Assembly (NCBI GenBank): GCA_002504525.1 | Contig: DATD01000013.1 | Span: 56,000 to 100,635 of the forward strand | Direction: 5' to 3' | DNA from: Methanomassiliicoccus sp. UBA345 | GTDB lineage: Archaea > Thermoplasmatota > Thermoplasmata > Methanomassiliicoccales > Methanomassiliicoccaceae | Length of the DNA stretch: 44,636 nucleotides | Shown here: positions 16,215 to 24,427 of the stretch, one piece after another | How positions within the stretch are numbered: the first letter of the stretch is position 1 | Layout of the letters: each line of letters opens with the position of its first letter | The notes under the pieces: model-generated | Databases searched by the model: none | The model's input: only the letters and a program-made list of their open reading frames with translations | Told to the model about the DNA's origin: nothing | Made by a program: the position numbers and the translations under genes

Positions 16215-18158
16215 ATGACGTATCATCGTTATTTCGCGGCATTGCTATGCTGCATTCTTGTTATCGCACCCTGCCTGTTCATCACCGACGTGGCGGAAGG
16301 AGCTGACCTGGAATCTTCGGAAGATGTACCGACCTGGGGCGGCCCGACCGACCTATCCGAGCTGGAGGCTTTCATCGACGAGCGCGTTTCCACCCTGAGC
16401 TCGATGTACTATGTGATGGGAACCACGGTCTCCGTCGTCAAGGATGGTGAGATGATCTTCTCCAAGGGCTACGGTTACAAGGACGCTGCCCAGCAAGAAG
16501 AGGTCTCGGCGAACGACACGCTCTTCCGCATTGGCTCGGTGAGCAAGCTGTTCACCTGGACGGCGGTGATGCAACTGGTCGAGCAGGGGAAGATCGATCT
16601 CGACACCGACGTCAACGCCTACCTGAAGAGCTTCAGGCTGGCCGATGCGTACGGCGGTCCTGTTACGCTACGCCACCTCATGACCCACACCGCGGGCTTC
16701 GAAGAGACCAACCGGGGAATAGTCTCGGGAAATGACCAATCCACGTCGATCGGGGAGTTCCTCCGCCTGACCATGCCCAAGAATATCAACGCCCCCGGGC
16801 AATGGGTATCCTACTCGAACCACGGCGTCACGCTCACCGCCCTCATGATCGAGGACGTCTCGGGCATCAGTTTCCAAGACTACGTCAAGATGAACATCCT
16901 CGGCCCCCTGGGGATGCACAACACAACGCTCGAGCAGCCCCCCGCTGCTGAACTCTTGGAGCGCCTCTCCCGCGGGTTTGTGTTCACGGGCGAAGGGCAC
17001 GAGGAGGGGGACTTCGAATACCTTGGGACCGTCGGCGCCGGTGAGGTCTCCTCGACGGCCGAGGACATGGCCCGGTTCATGCTCATGCACCTCAACAACG
17101 GAACGTACAACGGCGTCACGATCCTCAAGGAGGAGACAGCGCGGTACATGCGCTCGGAGCAGTTCAGGGCCGCGCCCGAGGCGGCGGCTTTCTTACTCGG
17201 CTTCTATGAGATGAATTGGCGAGACAATGTTACGATCTGCGGTCACGGCGGCGACACCCAGCTGTTCCACAGCATGCTGACGCTCTTCCCGGAGTACGGT
17301 CTCGGCCTGTTCGTCTCCACGAACACCAACACCGGGAGCTATCTCGCCAACCATCTGCCGTATGACTTCGTCAACCACTACTTCCCGGTGGAAGAGCGTG
17401 TGCTCCCGGGCCCGGGCCCGGACGCCGTCAAACGTGCGGATGAGGTCGCAGGGATCTATCTTGATCATCGGACGGCGCACACCGGCGTGGAGAAGTACCT
17501 CCTGAAGCCGTCCGAATGGGTCATCGAATCGACCGGCGATGGATACTTAGCCGTCAACACGGGCTCTAGAACGTACAAGGCTGTTGAGGTGTCCCCTTAC
17601 CGCTATGCTTTCATGGACCACCCTTTCCCCGAGTTCGGTGACATGATCTTCGTCCTTGACGCGAACGGCAGGCCGAGCCACATGGTCTTCTCGGGGATTC
17701 CCGTCGCCAGCACCTATGAGAGGCTGGGCGTCATGCAACAGCAGGACTTCGTCGCTAGCCTGCTCATAGCGTCCGAGATCCTCCTCGCCTCCTCGTTCCT
17801 GTGGGCTGGCATAGCGCTGTACCGCTGGAGGAAGGGTGGTAGGATCGCCGCCCCGCAGGTGGCGCTGATGGCCGCCGCGGCGATCGCCCTGGTGTTCGTC
17901 TTCCTCGTTCAGAACGGCATGGACCTTGAGGCGCAGGCCATTGCCTGGGAGATGACCCTGCAGAACCCCGAACCCATTACGACGTATTTGCTGCTGCCCC
18001 TGCTGGTCATCTTCCTGGCCATCGCGGCCGTCGTGCTCTCGATGGTCACGGTGTGGTCCAAGAAGCCCTGGAGCTGGTGGGAAAAGGTCCACAGCCTCGC
18101 GGTGTTCGCCGGCCTGGTCGGCTTCATCTACTGGGCTCACTTCTGGGGCCTGGTATGA
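16215..18158 (+). CDS. Beta-lactamase-family serine hydrolase with C-terminal membrane domain
   Basis: A 647-residue protein. An N-terminal signal peptide (residues 1-30) precedes a class C beta-lactamase/esterase domain with SVSK (Ser108 nucleophile, Lys111), YSN (200-202) and HGG (344-346) where beta-lactamases have KTG. A linker is followed by about four hydrophobic segments in the last 150 residues (from about 510). The domain would lie outside the cell, held by the C-terminal membrane part; relatives cleave esters, amides or D-amino-acid peptides, so drug resistance should not be assumed. ATG 16215 sits just downstream of a TATA box. A G/C hairpin with a T-run follows the stop codon. Codon use is GC-rich, unlike the AT-rich flanks. 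Confidence 0.88.
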   Translation: MTYHRYFAALLCCILVIAPCLFITDVAEGADLESSEDVPTWGGPTDLSELEAFIDERVSTLSSMYYVMGTTVSVVKDGEMIFSKGYGYKDAAQQEEVSANDTLFRIGSVSKLFTWTAVMQLVEQGKIDLDTDVNAYLKSFRLADAYGGPVTLRHLMTHTAGFEETNRGIVSGNDQSTSIGEFLRLTMPKNINAPGQWVSYSNHGVTLTALMIEDVSGISFQDYVKMNILGPLGMHNTTLEQPPAAELLERLSRGFVFTGEGHEEGDFEYLGTVGAGEVSSTAEDMARFMLMHLNNGTYNGVTILKEETARYMRSEQFRAAPEAAAFLLGFYEMNWRDNVTICGHGGDTQLFHSMLTLFPEYGLGLFVSTNTNTGSYLANHLPYDFVNHYFPVEERVLPGPGPDAVKRADEVAGIYLDHRTAHTGVEKYLLKPSEWVIESTGDGYLAVNTGSRTYKAVEVSPYRYAFMDHPFPEFGDMIFVLDANGRPSHMVFSGIPVASTYERLGVMQQQDFVASLLIASEILLASSFLWAGIALYRWRKGGRIAAPQVALMAAAAIALVFVFLVQNGMDLEAQAIAWEMTLQNPEPITTYLLLPLLVIFLAIAAVVLSMVTVWSKKPWSWWEKVHSLAVFAGLVGFIYWAHFWGLV

Positions 18159-18168
18159 ACGATCGAAC

Positions 18169-18199
18169 GGCCCCTGGGTGGGCCCCTTTCCTCGTTTTT
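18169..18199 (+). terminator. Hairpin plus T-run terminator
   Basis: GGCCC-CTGGGT-GGGCC is followed ten bases later by GTTTTTA. It begins 11 bases after the stop codon of the serine hydrolase gene, where a terminator would be expected. Confidence 0.5.
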
Positions 18200-18433
18200 A
18201 TCTACCGGAGTATTTGGCTGTAACTAGATTGTTTGGGCGACGGAAGACCTGCCGCGTAGATGCCCAACATTGGCTTTCCTCCATTCTAGTTGAGAAAACA
18301 GATCAATGAAGAAGAAATGCTGTACATGCCCGATGCAATATCATTCAGTTTATTTTCTCCTTTCAAAGCCAGTTTTATCCTCTAAACCTATACGGACTTT
18401 GGTTAGGAAATGGAATGGATTCATGATGATTAG

Positions 18434-19023
18434 CTAGATCGTTCCGGGCTTCTCACCCATTCTCTTCCTGAACTCCAGCCGGGAGGCCTTCAGCTCCTCG
18501 AAGGTCATCTCCTCGCCGGCATCGTTCTTCATCCGTGGCATCAGCCATCTAATGCGGTCGTCGAACTCCCACATGTCGAAAAGGGCTGAATCGCACTTGA
18601 AGAGGTCGCCGTTGATGAACGTCGCCCCGCCCTTCAGCTTGTTCCAGATGTCCCTGTACAATCTTACCCGGTTCTGCGGCTCGATGTAATGCAGGACCTA
18701 ACATGACGCGATCGAATCGAACGAGTTGTCTTCCCATGTGTCGGGAAGTCTAAGGTTCAGGTCGTGAACCGATATCCTGATCCGGGAATTGTCCTTGAAC
18801 CGGGAGCGGCTTAGGCGTATCATTTCCTGGGAGAGATAGATCAGCTCCACGTTCGCCATCGGTCTCGATTCGAGCATAGCAGCGGTGAGGTCTCCAAAAC
18901 CTCCGCCAAGATCGGCAATGGAGGGGAGATAGGGGCGCCATCGGTTGCCAGCCTGGATATCATCGAGCGCATCTCACGGCGATCAGGGATGGCAACATAG
19001 GCTTCCCTCTCATATTGCTCCAC
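18434..19023 (-). pseudogene. SAM-dependent methyltransferase, frameshifted and with in-frame TAG
   Basis: Three minus-strand pieces assemble into one class I methyltransferase. The N-terminal piece (MEQYEREAYVAIPDRREM...) runs into a frameshift near 18930. The next frame gives ADLGGGFGDLTAAML, the SAM-binding motif I, then a central region up to FDSIASC. There a TAG (near 18700) interrupts before VLHYIEPQNRVRLYRDIWN, which continues to the natural end EKPGTI. TAG probably replaces a leucine codon (TTG). The frameshift means the gene is dead even if TAG could be read as pyrrolysine. It lies in the older block between the two distal att copies. Confidence 0.8.
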
Positions 19024-19274
19024 CTCCTTCCTGCCTTCTCATATGTTCATGGCCCAAGGCAGCTCTTGTTCACAGGTCATCCTGCCATCTTGATCCAGAG
19101 GCAGGACAGGGACTAATCAGCAATCACTTCAGCCCCGGCATACTTTGCCATCTGCCATTCGATGCGGCGTTAATGATCGTTTTCACCATTAGCGAGCGCG
19201 GTGAACAGCGCCATCAAGTCGGATAGATGGCACATTCCCGCATTTAGTTCGGGCCATCGTTATATGGCCTGGGC

Positions 19275-20345
19275 ATGGCTGGAATCATCCAGATCTCAAA
19301 AGGAGGAGTTGATCTGACACACCACTATTCAGGGCCGCACTTCGGCTTCCCACGAGGAGATGCTCGTCTGGACCTCGCTGACCTCTTCGCGTTCCCCAAG
19401 CATGATGATACCAGCAAATCGATCATCATCATGAACGCGCATCCCTCACACGCCCTCAATCCACCTGAGCCGACGACCGATGAGCCTTTCGCGCCAGAGG
19501 CGATATACGAGCTCAGGGTCGATACGAACGAGGATATGAAGGCGGACATCGCCTATCAAGCGCGCTTCAAATATGGTGAGTATGGAGCGATGACCGCGAC
19601 CGTTCGTCGAGCAGAAGGGCAAGTGGCTGCCGGTAGAGGCGAAGGCGGGGAAGTCATCTTCGAGGGGGCTCCCGTCTCGATGGGTCGCGAGGCGATAGTG
19701 ACAACGTCCGGCGCATATTGCCTATTCGCCGGGTGGCGCAGTGACCCTTTCTTCTTCGACATCAATGGGGTCCAGAACAACATGCAGTTCACCGGTGACG
19801 ACTGGTTCGCCGACAAGGATGTATGCAGCATCGCCCTGGAACTGCCCGTGAGCGACGTTGGCGGGGGAGCGAGATTGAACCTGTGGCACCGCTCCCTCGT
19901 GCAGGTCAACGGCAAATGGGTTCAGGCGGACCGGGGCGCGAGGCCCACCCAGACGCCGTTCCTAGCCGATGCCGAGAGGGAGGCATACCTTGATGGAGAG
20001 CCGGCGCAGGACGAGAGGTTCGTGCCGATGTTCGCTCATGTTCTAGAGAAATCTGGAGGATACACTCGCGAAGGCGCGAAGGCGGCGGCCCGGAGCCTCT
20101 TGCCCGACGTGCTGCCGTACGATCCGACTAAGCCTGCGGCATATCCTGGCAACGGGCGAATGCCCCGAGACGACGCCAAGGACGTTTTCCTGACGGTGTT
20201 CAATGGCAGGCTGACGTGGGACAAGTGCGGCCCCCACACCGACATGTTGGACGAGTTCCCGTACCTCGGTCCGCCGCATAAGGTCCGGACCTTTGGAGCG
20301 GAGATGGAGAAAGGTCGTTCTACCGTTCAGGTCGTGGGAAGGTAA
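19275..20345 (+). CDS. DUF4331 family protein
   Basis: A 356-residue protein with the DUF4331 layout: an early THHYSGP, DLADLFAF and IIIMNAHPSH, then YELRVDTNEDMKADIAYQARF, CLFAGWRSDPFFFDINGVQN, a central CSIALELPVSD, and a C-terminal segment rich in proline and glycine. Family members often carry signal peptides and are thought to be periplasmic or extracellular; this one has no obvious signal. Function is unknown. ATG 19275 is the first start in frame; an internal GGAGGAG near 19303 might serve a shorter form but has no good in-frame start. A TATA-like GTTATATGG lies too close (about 15 bases) for a confident promoter call. Confidence 0.8.
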   Translation: MAGIIQISKGGVDLTHHYSGPHFGFPRGDARLDLADLFAFPKHDDTSKSIIIMNAHPSHALNPPEPTTDEPFAPEAIYELRVDTNEDMKADIAYQARFKYGEYGAMTATVRRAEGQVAAGRGEGGEVIFEGAPVSMGREAIVTTSGAYCLFAGWRSDPFFFDINGVQNNMQFTGDDWFADKDVCSIALELPVSDVGGGARLNLWHRSLVQVNGKWVQADRGARPTQTPFLADAEREAYLDGEPAQDERFVPMFAHVLEKSGGYTREGAKAAARSLLPDVLPYDPTKPAAYPGNGRMPRDDAKDVFLTVFNGRLTWDKCGPHTDMLDEFPYLGPPHKVRTFGAEMEKGRSTVQVVGR

Positions 20346-20387
20346 ATACGAGCTCATGGGAAAAGGAAGGGAAAGGGTTTCGAAGGG

Positions 20388-20669
20388 TCACTTCCCCTCG
20401 TCCTCTTTCACCGGCTTGACATCGTCAAGCCTGTAGCTGCTCGTTGGCTCGCTCTCCGGCCCATGCTTGACGAAATAGTATGGTATGGCTGTTATGACCC
20501 CTACTATCACCAACGCTGCCACCAGGAAGAGGATGATGGCGATGATGAGGAGCATCGCCTCGACCACCATTGGCAGGTTGAACGCCAAGAAGATGACGAA
20601 GGCGATGATCCCGACCCCCACCAAGAGGAGGCCGAACGCATCCTTGGCGCGGGCGCTCAACTCAAACAC
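20388..20669 (-). CDS. Small two-helix membrane protein
   Basis: A 93-residue protein with two long hydrophobic segments (about 13-30 and 33-65, the second possibly two short helices) and a charged C-terminal tail ending in VKEDEGK. I do not recognise the family. Its start overlaps the end of the AIM24-like gene by 8 bases, so the two form an operon and the peptide may anchor or accompany that protein. Confidence 0.65.
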   Translation of the reverse strand: MFELSARAKDAFGLLLVGVGIIAFVIFLAFNLPMVVEAMLLIIAIILFLVAALVIVGVITAIPYYFVKHGPESEPTSSYRLDDVKPVKEDEGK

Positions 20670-21366
20670 CTATCCTGATGCCTCCAGAGTCGTTCTTGGG
20701 GAGGAAGGGGGTGAGCGAATTGGCAAGCTTGCTGAGGGTCATCGATTGCAGTATGATGCGGCCTGGCCCTCTCAGTGTGGTGACGAACAGACCTTCACCA
20801 CCGAATAAGGCGGTCTTGATGCCTCCGATGGCCTGAATGTCATAGGAGACGCTCGATTCCCAGGCCACGGTGTGGGCGGTGGAGACCTTCATGAGCTGGC
20901 CCGGTTGAAGGTCATATTCGATAAAGTCGCCGCAACCGTTTATGAACGCGGTGCCCTCCCCCCTCAGTGATTGCAGGATGAGCCCCTCACCTCCGAACAG
21001 GGCTCCGCCGAACTTTTTCTGGAAGGCAATATCAAGGTCGACCCCTTTTTCTGCTGCCAGGAAGGCAGACTTCTGCAGGATCCAGTGCTTCCCGCCACGT
21101 AGGTCAAGGGCCTGCACCTTGCCCGGCACCTCGCCGGCGAAACCGACTAGGGCAGGGCCGCCATCAGCATAGAAGTTGGTGACGAAGAACGATTCTCCGG
21201 TGAGAGAGCGCTTCAGGCCCTTGAGCAATCCCCCCGCGGCCTTGGCCTCCATGCGGACGTTGCCGCTCATGTAGACCATGCTACCCGCCTCGGAAAACAT
21301 GGTCTCACCCGGCTCGAACTCTACGTTCACGAATTGAAGGTTGTCGCCTGTGATCGTGTATCTCAT
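20662..21366 (-). CDS. AIM24 / TIGR00266 family protein
   Basis: The protein starts MRYTITGDNLQFVNVEFEPG and contains the repeated beta-helix-like turns of the AIM24 (TIGR00266) family: EAGSMVYMSGN, GGLLKGLKRSLTGESFF, LFGGEGLILQSLRG and, near the end, LFGGEGLFVTTLRGPG. These proteins form a beta-sandwich of unknown biochemical role; the yeast mitochondrial relative supports membrane-complex assembly. I prefer ATG at 21366 over the upstream GTG at 21378: the TATA-like TTAAATATGATAAT (about 21388-21403) is some 27-30 bases from that ATG, and family members usually begin MRYxIxGDN. Length (234 residues) is normal. Confidence 0.85.
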   Translation of the reverse strand: MRYTITGDNLQFVNVEFEPGETMFSEAGSMVYMSGNVRMEAKAAGGLLKGLKRSLTGESFFVTNFYADGGPALVGFAGEVPGKVQALDLRGGKHWILQKSAFLAAEKGVDLDIAFQKKFGGALFGGEGLILQSLRGEGTAFINGCGDFIEYDLQPGQLMKVSTAHTVAWESSVSYDIQAIGGIKTALFGGEGLFVTTLRGPGRIILQSMTLSKLANSLTPFLPKNDSGGIRIGV

Positions 21367-21427
21367 GTAATGACCCACAGATTGTATGAGATTATCATAT
21401 TTAATTCAGTTTAATGTTCTTCAATAT

Positions 21428-21622
21428 ATGGCAAAGAAAAGCAATGCCGCTCGCATGGACGAGCGAGCAGAGGAGGCCAGCTGCGCCTTCGTCATGACGT
21501 ACAACCTCTCTGCTCATCTCTTCGACATCTTCCTTGCCAGAGGCGTGAATCTGCCGCACAGGTGGCATGTCTTTGAGGACGATTGGCTCACAGAGCCACC
21601 TCGATTCGATAGAGCGGCGTAG
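21428..21622 (+). CDS. Hypothetical 64-residue protein
   Basis: A short frame starting MAKKSNAARMDERAEEASC and ending PRFDRAA. It diverges from the AIM24-like gene, and the AT-rich gap between them could serve both. The composition looks like a genuine soluble protein, with a patch of hydrophobic residues (YNLSAHLFDIFLARGV), but I recognise no family. It may be a fragment of a longer lost gene. Confidence 0.3.
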   Translation: MAKKSNAARMDERAEEASCAFVMTYNLSAHLFDIFLARGVNLPHRWHVFEDDWLTEPPRFDRAA

Positions 21623-21662
21623 CCAAGGTCTAAACACTAGGAGTGCACCAAGGGGAAAAAGC

Positions 21663-21680
21663 CGGGGCGCTTGGGCCCCG
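21663..21680. terminator. G/C hairpin
   Basis: CGGGGC-GCTTGG-GCCCCG followed by TTTGGGTTT could terminate transcription of the small hypothetical gene upstream. The T-run is weak, so the call is tentative. Confidence 0.3.
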
Positions 21681-21722
21681 TTTGGGTTTATATGCTCCTT
21701 GTATCGACTCCCTAGTAAATCG

Positions 21723-21741
21723 TTCCTGCAGCTCACAGGAA
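21723..21741. repeat. Hairpin upstream of the third att-like copy
   Basis: TTCCTG-CAGCTCA-CAGGAA has 6-base arms and ends 10 bases before AGCCAGAT at 21752. This matches the hairpin-to-arm arrangement at 15885-15914, although the stem sequences differ. Confidence 0.35.
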
Positions 21742-21776
21742 TTTGCGCCTTAGCCAGATAGTTTCGGGGGCAAAGG

Positions 21777-21792
21777 TCCCGCTCTGTCCACT
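21777..21792 (+). repeat. Third, partial attachment-like copy of the tRNA-Ala 3' end
   Basis: TCCCGCTCTGTCCACT matches the 3' end of tRNA-Ala exactly over 16 bases. The 41 bases from AGCCAGAT (21752) to CCACT align without gaps to the island end at 15914-15954, at about 33 identities. No tRNA can be folded around it, so it is best read as the end of an older element inserted at the same tRNA. Confidence 0.7.
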
Positions 21793-21896
21793 CAAACTCT
21801 GGCTCAGCTCATTTTGAACCATTTTCGGTTCAATCATGATGTAGGCTAGTACATCTATATGCCAAGATCATGGTTTAGTTGTAAAGAAGTGAAGGG

Positions 21897-22454
21897 CTAT
21901 CTATTGACATCTAATAGGCGGATGTATTGAAGTAGGTCCCCTGCCTCGTTCTTCTGAATGTATTCAAAGCCATTATCGATATAAAATGACTTCAAACGAT
22001 CGATGTCCTTACAATCGATCCTAACACAGCAACCGCCCACGATCTTATGGGCGTCGATCAGGAATTGCATGGCGTAATCGATGATCTCTTTTCCAGTGAT
22101 CGCGTTTTTATATGGTTCGTTTTTTCCCAGTTGACCAAGGACATAACAGGGGACTGTTGGTTTTTTTAATATTACATTCAGCTTCCTCCGATAACGTCCC
22201 GGAACTTCGGGCCTAATGTCCATGTGGCTTATGCCAATGGAGAAGAATGCAAATATTCCCGGTTCCCCCTCACTCGAAACCTCTGAATCCACGATAAGAT
22301 AGGTTCGAGCTAACGAGCGCTTCTCATAGTTTATCGCCTTGTTCCTGATGAAATCTTCGATATCTGGATCAACGCTACAAACAAAAGTAGATAAATCTTC
22401 TTTTACGCGAGGAATGTAGGCAGGGTTGCTAACGATATCGGCTAGGGGGAGTAT
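21897..22454 (-). CDS. GNAT-family acetyltransferase, probable toxin of a TA pair; start codon unclear
   Basis: The frame is open from 22472 down to the stop at 21897. It contains DIEDFIRNKAINYEKRSLARTYLIVD, then a central region, YVLGQLGKNEPYKNAITGKE and a C-terminal FYIDNGFEYIQKNE, as in compact GNAT proteins paired with small antitoxins; such toxins acetylate aminoacyl-tRNA. Homology clearly begins around LADIVSNPAYIP, yet no ATG, GTG or TTG is available there. The first conventional start is GTG at 22292, which would remove some 55 homologous residues. The gene therefore uses a non-standard start (coordinates given from an ATA) or has lost its start. The overlap with the upstream antitoxin stop suggests coupling. 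Confidence 0.7.
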   Translation of the reverse strand: MLPLADIVSNPAYIPRVKEDLSTFVCSVDPDIEDFIRNKAINYEKRSLARTYLIVDSEVSSEGEPGIFAFFSIGISHMDIRPEVPGRYRRKLNVILKKPTVPCYVLGQLGKNEPYKNAITGKEIIDYAMQFLIDAHKIVGGCCVRIDCKDIDRLKSFYIDNGFEYIQKNEAGDLLQYIRLLDVNR

Positions 22455-22612
22455 CGATTTTTTAGGTATAGCTTACCACGCTCTAATTCCTTAGAGATAT
22501 CCAATCTTTTAATGGGCTTATGGCTACTCTTACAGTCCATGACATTTATTAGGGCCTTCGCTGCTTTTCGATCCTTAATAACGAGGGCCTCATGGAAGGA
22601 CTTAGTTGCCAT
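22442..22612 (-). CDS. Small antitoxin-like protein upstream of the GNAT gene
   Basis: A 56-residue basic protein beginning MATKSFHEALVIKDRKAAKA and ending ELERGKLYLKNRYSP. Small proteins of this shape, with a ribbon-like N-terminus and an ELERG(K/R) helix at the C-terminus, commonly precede GNAT toxins. Three ATGs are available (22624, 22618, 22612); I prefer the last because GGTGAT lies a few bases before it. A dyad between promoter and start could be its operator, since antitoxins of this type usually repress their own operon. Confidence 0.65.
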   Translation of the reverse strand: MATKSFHEALVIKDRKAAKALINVMDCKSSHKPIKRLDISKELERGKLYLKNRYSP

Positions 22613-22632
22613 TCGCATCACCATTTTTCAAC

Positions 22633-22655
22633 ATCATGCAGGTATGATGCATGAT
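22633..22655. promoter_or_regulatory. Candidate autoregulatory operator of the TA pair
   Basis: ATCATGCA-GGTATGA-TGCATGAT is an 8-base inverted repeat 20 bases before the antitoxin start. A second dyad, AATTGT-AA-ACAATT, lies at 22666-22679. A TATA-like CGATAAAAAGG follows at about 22695-22706 (minus strand), so both dyads lie between TATA box and start, where bound repressor would block transcription. Confidence 0.5.
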
Positions 22656-22842
22656 ATCGCTACAAAATTGTAAACAATTCAGATATCTAAAAACCTTTTT
22701 ATCGAAATTAGGTTAGATCATACCGTTAACTGTTATCTACCTTGTAGAATTCGTTCTAAACAATGTCGCTAGAATGATATCATGGCCACAGAGCGAGTTT
22801 TATCGTTCAGAAGTACCCCATCCTTGACACATTATCCGTACA

Positions 22843-24225
22843 CTATGCCCCAGGTGACGGGCAGGGCCAGATCTCGCAGGCCAGCTTCGATAGCTCCGAT
22901 GCCCTGTTCTTTATCGCCTTTTCGTCCCACCGGTCGAGGCCGGCGAGGCCGCTGTTCAAACGTAGAGGACTGTTCCTGAACCCTCCCTTCATCTCCTGCT
23001 TCCCCCTGAACCCTGATGATCCAAGCTCTGGACCGTACGTCACCAGCGTCAGGTTGCCGATGGTGTGGTAGTACATTTCATGGACATGCCGCCAGTTCTT
23101 CCCGAGCTCCTTGCGCCACTCCTGCGAGAGAAGCTCCCTCTCAGGCATGATGTGCTCGACAGCGTAGTTCGAAATATCGATCATTTCCCTGCGGCCATGG
23201 TTCTCCAGGCGGTCCAGGATGAGGCCGACCGTCCCTGTGTAGCATGTCTCCCTGGTCTCGAACCCGCGGCGGAACTCCTCGTTCCCGGGCATACGGCGTG
23301 ATGCTCCCAATGAGGCGATGGCCACCATGACGCTCTCGACGTAGCTCTCCGGCCGAATGCTTCCCAATAACATCGCGAAGGTCCTGTTCAGCGTGTTCGT
23401 CGGTAGTCCGCAGACGTACCTTCTGAGAACGTAGCTTTCGATGATCCTGAACACCTTCAACATGTCCGACCTTGCTATCAGGCCTGCATAGTGGTCGTTC
23501 AGGGCCATCATCAGGAACGGGTATGCGACCTCGGCCTCGAGCTTGTTGATGCCCTCGATGGCCGCCTCGAGGTCCCTGTCCTCGACGCTGACGAAGGCCA
23601 GTTGGCAGTAGATCTCGGAGCATTGATGGATGGCGGAGACGATCTCCTTCACGGACCTTTCCCGTTCGTTCTCGACCAGGCCCTTGAACTCGTCGAGTAT
23701 GTTCACCTTCATGGGAAGGTACCCGAGCTCGATGACCAGGTAATCGCGCATGAATCTGTCAAAGTGAGCATCGAAGCGCTCCCCGAAGTAACGCTTCATC
23801 GGGTGCCAGTGCTCATCGAGGACCTCCTTGCGTTCCCCGGCGTCCAAACGTTCTAGGATGAGGTCGCGGACGGCGTCCGCCTGGGAGCGTGTTCTTCTAG
23901 GCCTGCTGGCGCTTTTTACCGTCCGGTCGGCCTTGTCCTGTCTGTTGTAGACCCTCGAGTTGCATGAGGGGCATCGGAACGGAGGATAGGCGCCTTTGAC
24001 ATGCACTGCCTCGTCATCCTTGCCGATCCACCCGCATTTCGAGCACTGGGAGATCATCTCCTGCGGGCCCTCGCTGACCGTCGTCCCGTCACCGTCCAGG
24101 ACCTCTCGCGCCCCTTTCCGATAGAGCCTGCCACATTCCGAACAATATATCCTGGCGCCTTCCTCTTGGCCGTGAAGCCGTCGAATGATCTCTTGGCAGC
24201 GGCGACATTCCTCACGCGGGCCCAT
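22843..24225 (-). CDS. DUF1524 (GmrD-type HNH) protein with N-terminal zinc ribbons
   Basis: The 460-residue protein ends in a DUF1524 HNH nuclease-like domain: NYAVEHIMPE, then YYHTIGNLTLVTYG, FRGKQEMKG and a terminal RASELSKLACEIWP. The preceding region (HWHPMKRYFGERFDAHFDRFMRDYL) matches the middle of DUF262-DUF1524 (GmrSD-like) proteins, which cleave modified DNA as type IV restriction enzymes. The N-terminal DUF262 NTPase domain is missing. Instead the first 105 residues carry four Cys pairs (CRRC, CSEC, CSKC, CPSC), i.e. two zinc ribbons. It is either a truncation rescued by new sequence or a distinct architecture in which zinc ribbons replace the sensor. ATG 24225 precedes the first Cys pair by only a few residues. 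Confidence 0.8.
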   Translation of the reverse strand: MGPREECRRCQEIIRRLHGQEEGARIYCSECGRLYRKGAREVLDGDGTTVSEGPQEMISQCSKCGWIGKDDEAVHVKGAYPPFRCPSCNSRVYNRQDKADRTVKSASRPRRTRSQADAVRDLILERLDAGERKEVLDEHWHPMKRYFGERFDAHFDRFMRDYLVIELGYLPMKVNILDEFKGLVENERERSVKEIVSAIHQCSEIYCQLAFVSVEDRDLEAAIEGINKLEAEVAYPFLMMALNDHYAGLIARSDMLKVFRIIESYVLRRYVCGLPTNTLNRTFAMLLGSIRPESYVESVMVAIASLGASRRMPGNEEFRRGFETRETCYTGTVGLILDRLENHGRREMIDISNYAVEHIMPERELLSQEWRKELGKNWRHVHEMYYHTIGNLTLVTYGPELGSSGFRGKQEMKGGFRNSPLRLNSGLAGLDRWDEKAIKNRASELSKLACEIWPCPSPGA

Positions 24226-24427
24226 GCACGGCCCGGATGGCCGTGGTAAGATTATAGTTCCTCACCTGGGCCTCTACGCTTATCCTATGGTCCATGAGAT
24301 CCTCTATCCAGGGTGCGGACAAAAGCCTGCCGGACAGCTCCTGAGCTCCGCAGTCGTCGTTCCCATCATGCGTTCCGGATCGTTCGCGTATCGGCGGCGC
24401 CGGCCTTACCAACAACATGGCAGGTCT

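Noticed and set aside
16215..18158. Antibiotic-resistance beta-lactamase
   Set aside because: HGG replaces KTG and the protein carries a C-terminal membrane domain as in many esterases and peptidases; resistance cannot be inferred.
21660..21800. A second tRNA ending in GCTCTGTCCA
   Set aside because: No matching 5' acceptor strand (GGGCAGA or TGGACAGA) lies within range, and the T arm does not pair; only the 3' end is present, as expected of an attachment remnant.
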